Shown here piece by piece: positions 62,873 to 64,000 of a stretch of DNA of 64,000 nt (position 1 is its first letter; every line of letters starts with the position of its first letter). The translations under genes and the position numbers were made by a program. Below the pieces are notes generated by a model. That model did no database searches, was not told where the DNA came from, and saw only the letters and a program-made list of their open reading frames with translations. Source of the stretch: Iris pallida (taxonomy: Eukaryota; Streptophyta; Magnoliopsida; Asparagales; Iridaceae); NCBI GenBank assembly GCA_029216955.1, contig JANAVB010015600.1, forward strand, positions 38,790,134 through 38,854,133. Direction: 5' to 3'.

Positions 62873-63930
62873 ACTTATTTACATAAATGAATTTTTAGAA
62901 AAAATAATAAATCTCGGATGAATCTTGAACGCCGGGAAGCGGTCCATTCAGCAGGCCGAAGCCCTGCACCAAAAATACTAAAAGCAGTACCCGAACTAAA
63001 AAAATAATAATTATAAATAAAGGATAATAATTATATGAGTCTCAGACTTGGTCCAAATGTCATATTATTGGCTGGCGCCTCAACAAACAGGAATCCTGTA
63101 GCGTTTGTGCTTCGCCAGGCTCATTCGACCTATAAGGTCGTCGCCTAAAAGGTGGTTCAAAAATCCATAAATTCGAAAGCCAACAAAAATAATATATAAA
63201 CGTTTTGCAAAAGTCCAATTTTCAAGTCCCTGATTTTATACGAAAATCCGTTTTAAAAATATTTCCGAAAAATTGGGCAGCATCTCCTCTATATCTGGGA
63301 CAACCCAAAACTGGAAAAATACGCAGACAACTCCAACAATTATCCCAAACCAGGGAAAACCCAAAATTAACTTCCAAAACCATTTTTACATAAAAATTAA
63401 ATTCACAGAACCATTTTCGAAGCTAAATCGGAAACCCGAAATAAAATCGGAAATCCCGAAATGAAGTCGGAACACCACAGCACCCAAAAATCCAGAATAA
63501 CACATTTCAGAAAAATCCGAAATAACCACAGAACATCACAGAAACAATTTCGGAAACTCCGAAACCATTACGCCCACAAAACCGAATTCCCGGGAAGGAA
63601 TCAGGGACCAATCTCATCATCGACTACGGAAACGGGAACGGGAATACGAAATTATACCTTGGGTTGCTCGGCTAGAGCTCTCAGATGATATAAAGAAAGA
63701 AAAGGAACTCGCAGAAAGTGGATCGGCTCGGGACAGCGCCTTGCCGGGGTACGACTGCGCGGGACAGCGGGATTCGGAGATCGGGGCATGGAAAAACACG
63801 GACAGTGGGTTTCGGAAACCCCGAGACAACGCTGGACAGCGCTTGTCGGATCAGCGGGGCGCGAGTGGCCTGGGGGTAAGGTCCGGCGGAGGCCGGAGGG
63901 GGATCGGCCTGGAGGTGGTCGGCCGCGGGC
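62873..63930 (-). repeat. Element B 5' LTR, outer part
   Basis: It continues the LTR interrupted by N, matching 12738 to about 13790 with several differences. It then stops abruptly inside the GC-rich block. Confidence 0.9.
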
Positions 63931-64000
63931 GTGTAAGCCCCTGAATTTAGGGCTTATTTTTTTTAATTTTATAAATCAATTATTGCAATAGATATTACTA
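63931..64000 (+). mobile_element. Probable start of another inserted LTR element
   Basis: B homology ends at about 63930. The new sequence begins TGTAAGCCCCTG and carries a perfect 7-bp inverted repeat TAAGCCC / GGGCTTA (63934-63940, 63950-63956). TG at the junction and a short terminal hairpin suggest an LTR start. The rest is outside the window. Confidence 0.4.

Overview
The window is nuclear DNA of a flowering plant. It consists almost wholly of LTR retrotransposons nested in one another, with microsatellites and one fold-back MITE. I found no intact host gene, rRNA, tRNA or CRISPR. The species cannot be named from the sequence; the plant call rests on a Sirevirus-type Ty1-copia element with an extra ORF after pol, a Tekay-like Ty3-gypsy chromovirus, and initiator-tRNA-Met primer binding sites.

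Layout of the first contig (1-34127). (1) 1-8087: the 3' two thirds of a decayed Sirevirus-like copia element on the + strand: gag, protease, integrase, RT, RNase H, an extra ORF after pol, polypurine tracts, and a 3' LTR at about 7002-8087. (2) 8088-11400: mixed sequence with a (TC)16 tract, a long TA tract, GC-rich exon-like fragments, a 197-bp fold-back MITE and a CTT tract. (3) 11401 to beyond the window: element B on the - strand, a non-autonomous chromovirus-related element with 3.1-kb LTRs whose only recognisable protein is a small Gag with two zinc knuckles. (4) 17988-26024: element A, a complete but mutated Tekay-like chromovirus (8.0 kb, target duplication AGCTG), inserted on the - strand inside B's gag. 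(5) From 27705: element N on the + strand, with 2.3-kb LTRs and a 2.1-kb interior without gag or pol, inserted in B's right LTR with target duplication CTTAC. (6) At 63931 the right LTR of B is broken again by sequence that looks like the start of another LTR.

The most important structural point is that 34141-62579 is a second copy of 5580-34127 in the same order and orientation, separated by exactly 13 N. The coordinate offset between copies drifts from 28561 to 28448 and is then constant, so almost all small deletions lie near the two contig ends that meet at the gap. This is best read as two overlapping contigs placed end to end, not a biological 28.5-kb duplication. Element N is complete only in the second copy (56153-62867).

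Biologically, A, B and N look like a family: one formerly autonomous chromovirus and two non-autonomous relatives. All three carry a hairpin with an AGGA loop just before the 3' LTR. N and A also share LTR termini, an internal LTR block, the primer binding site and a 15-base leader motif, as expected if N was moved by A-type proteins. B's small Gag frame is free of stops apart from the A insertion, while A's own polyprotein has several stops and frameshifts.
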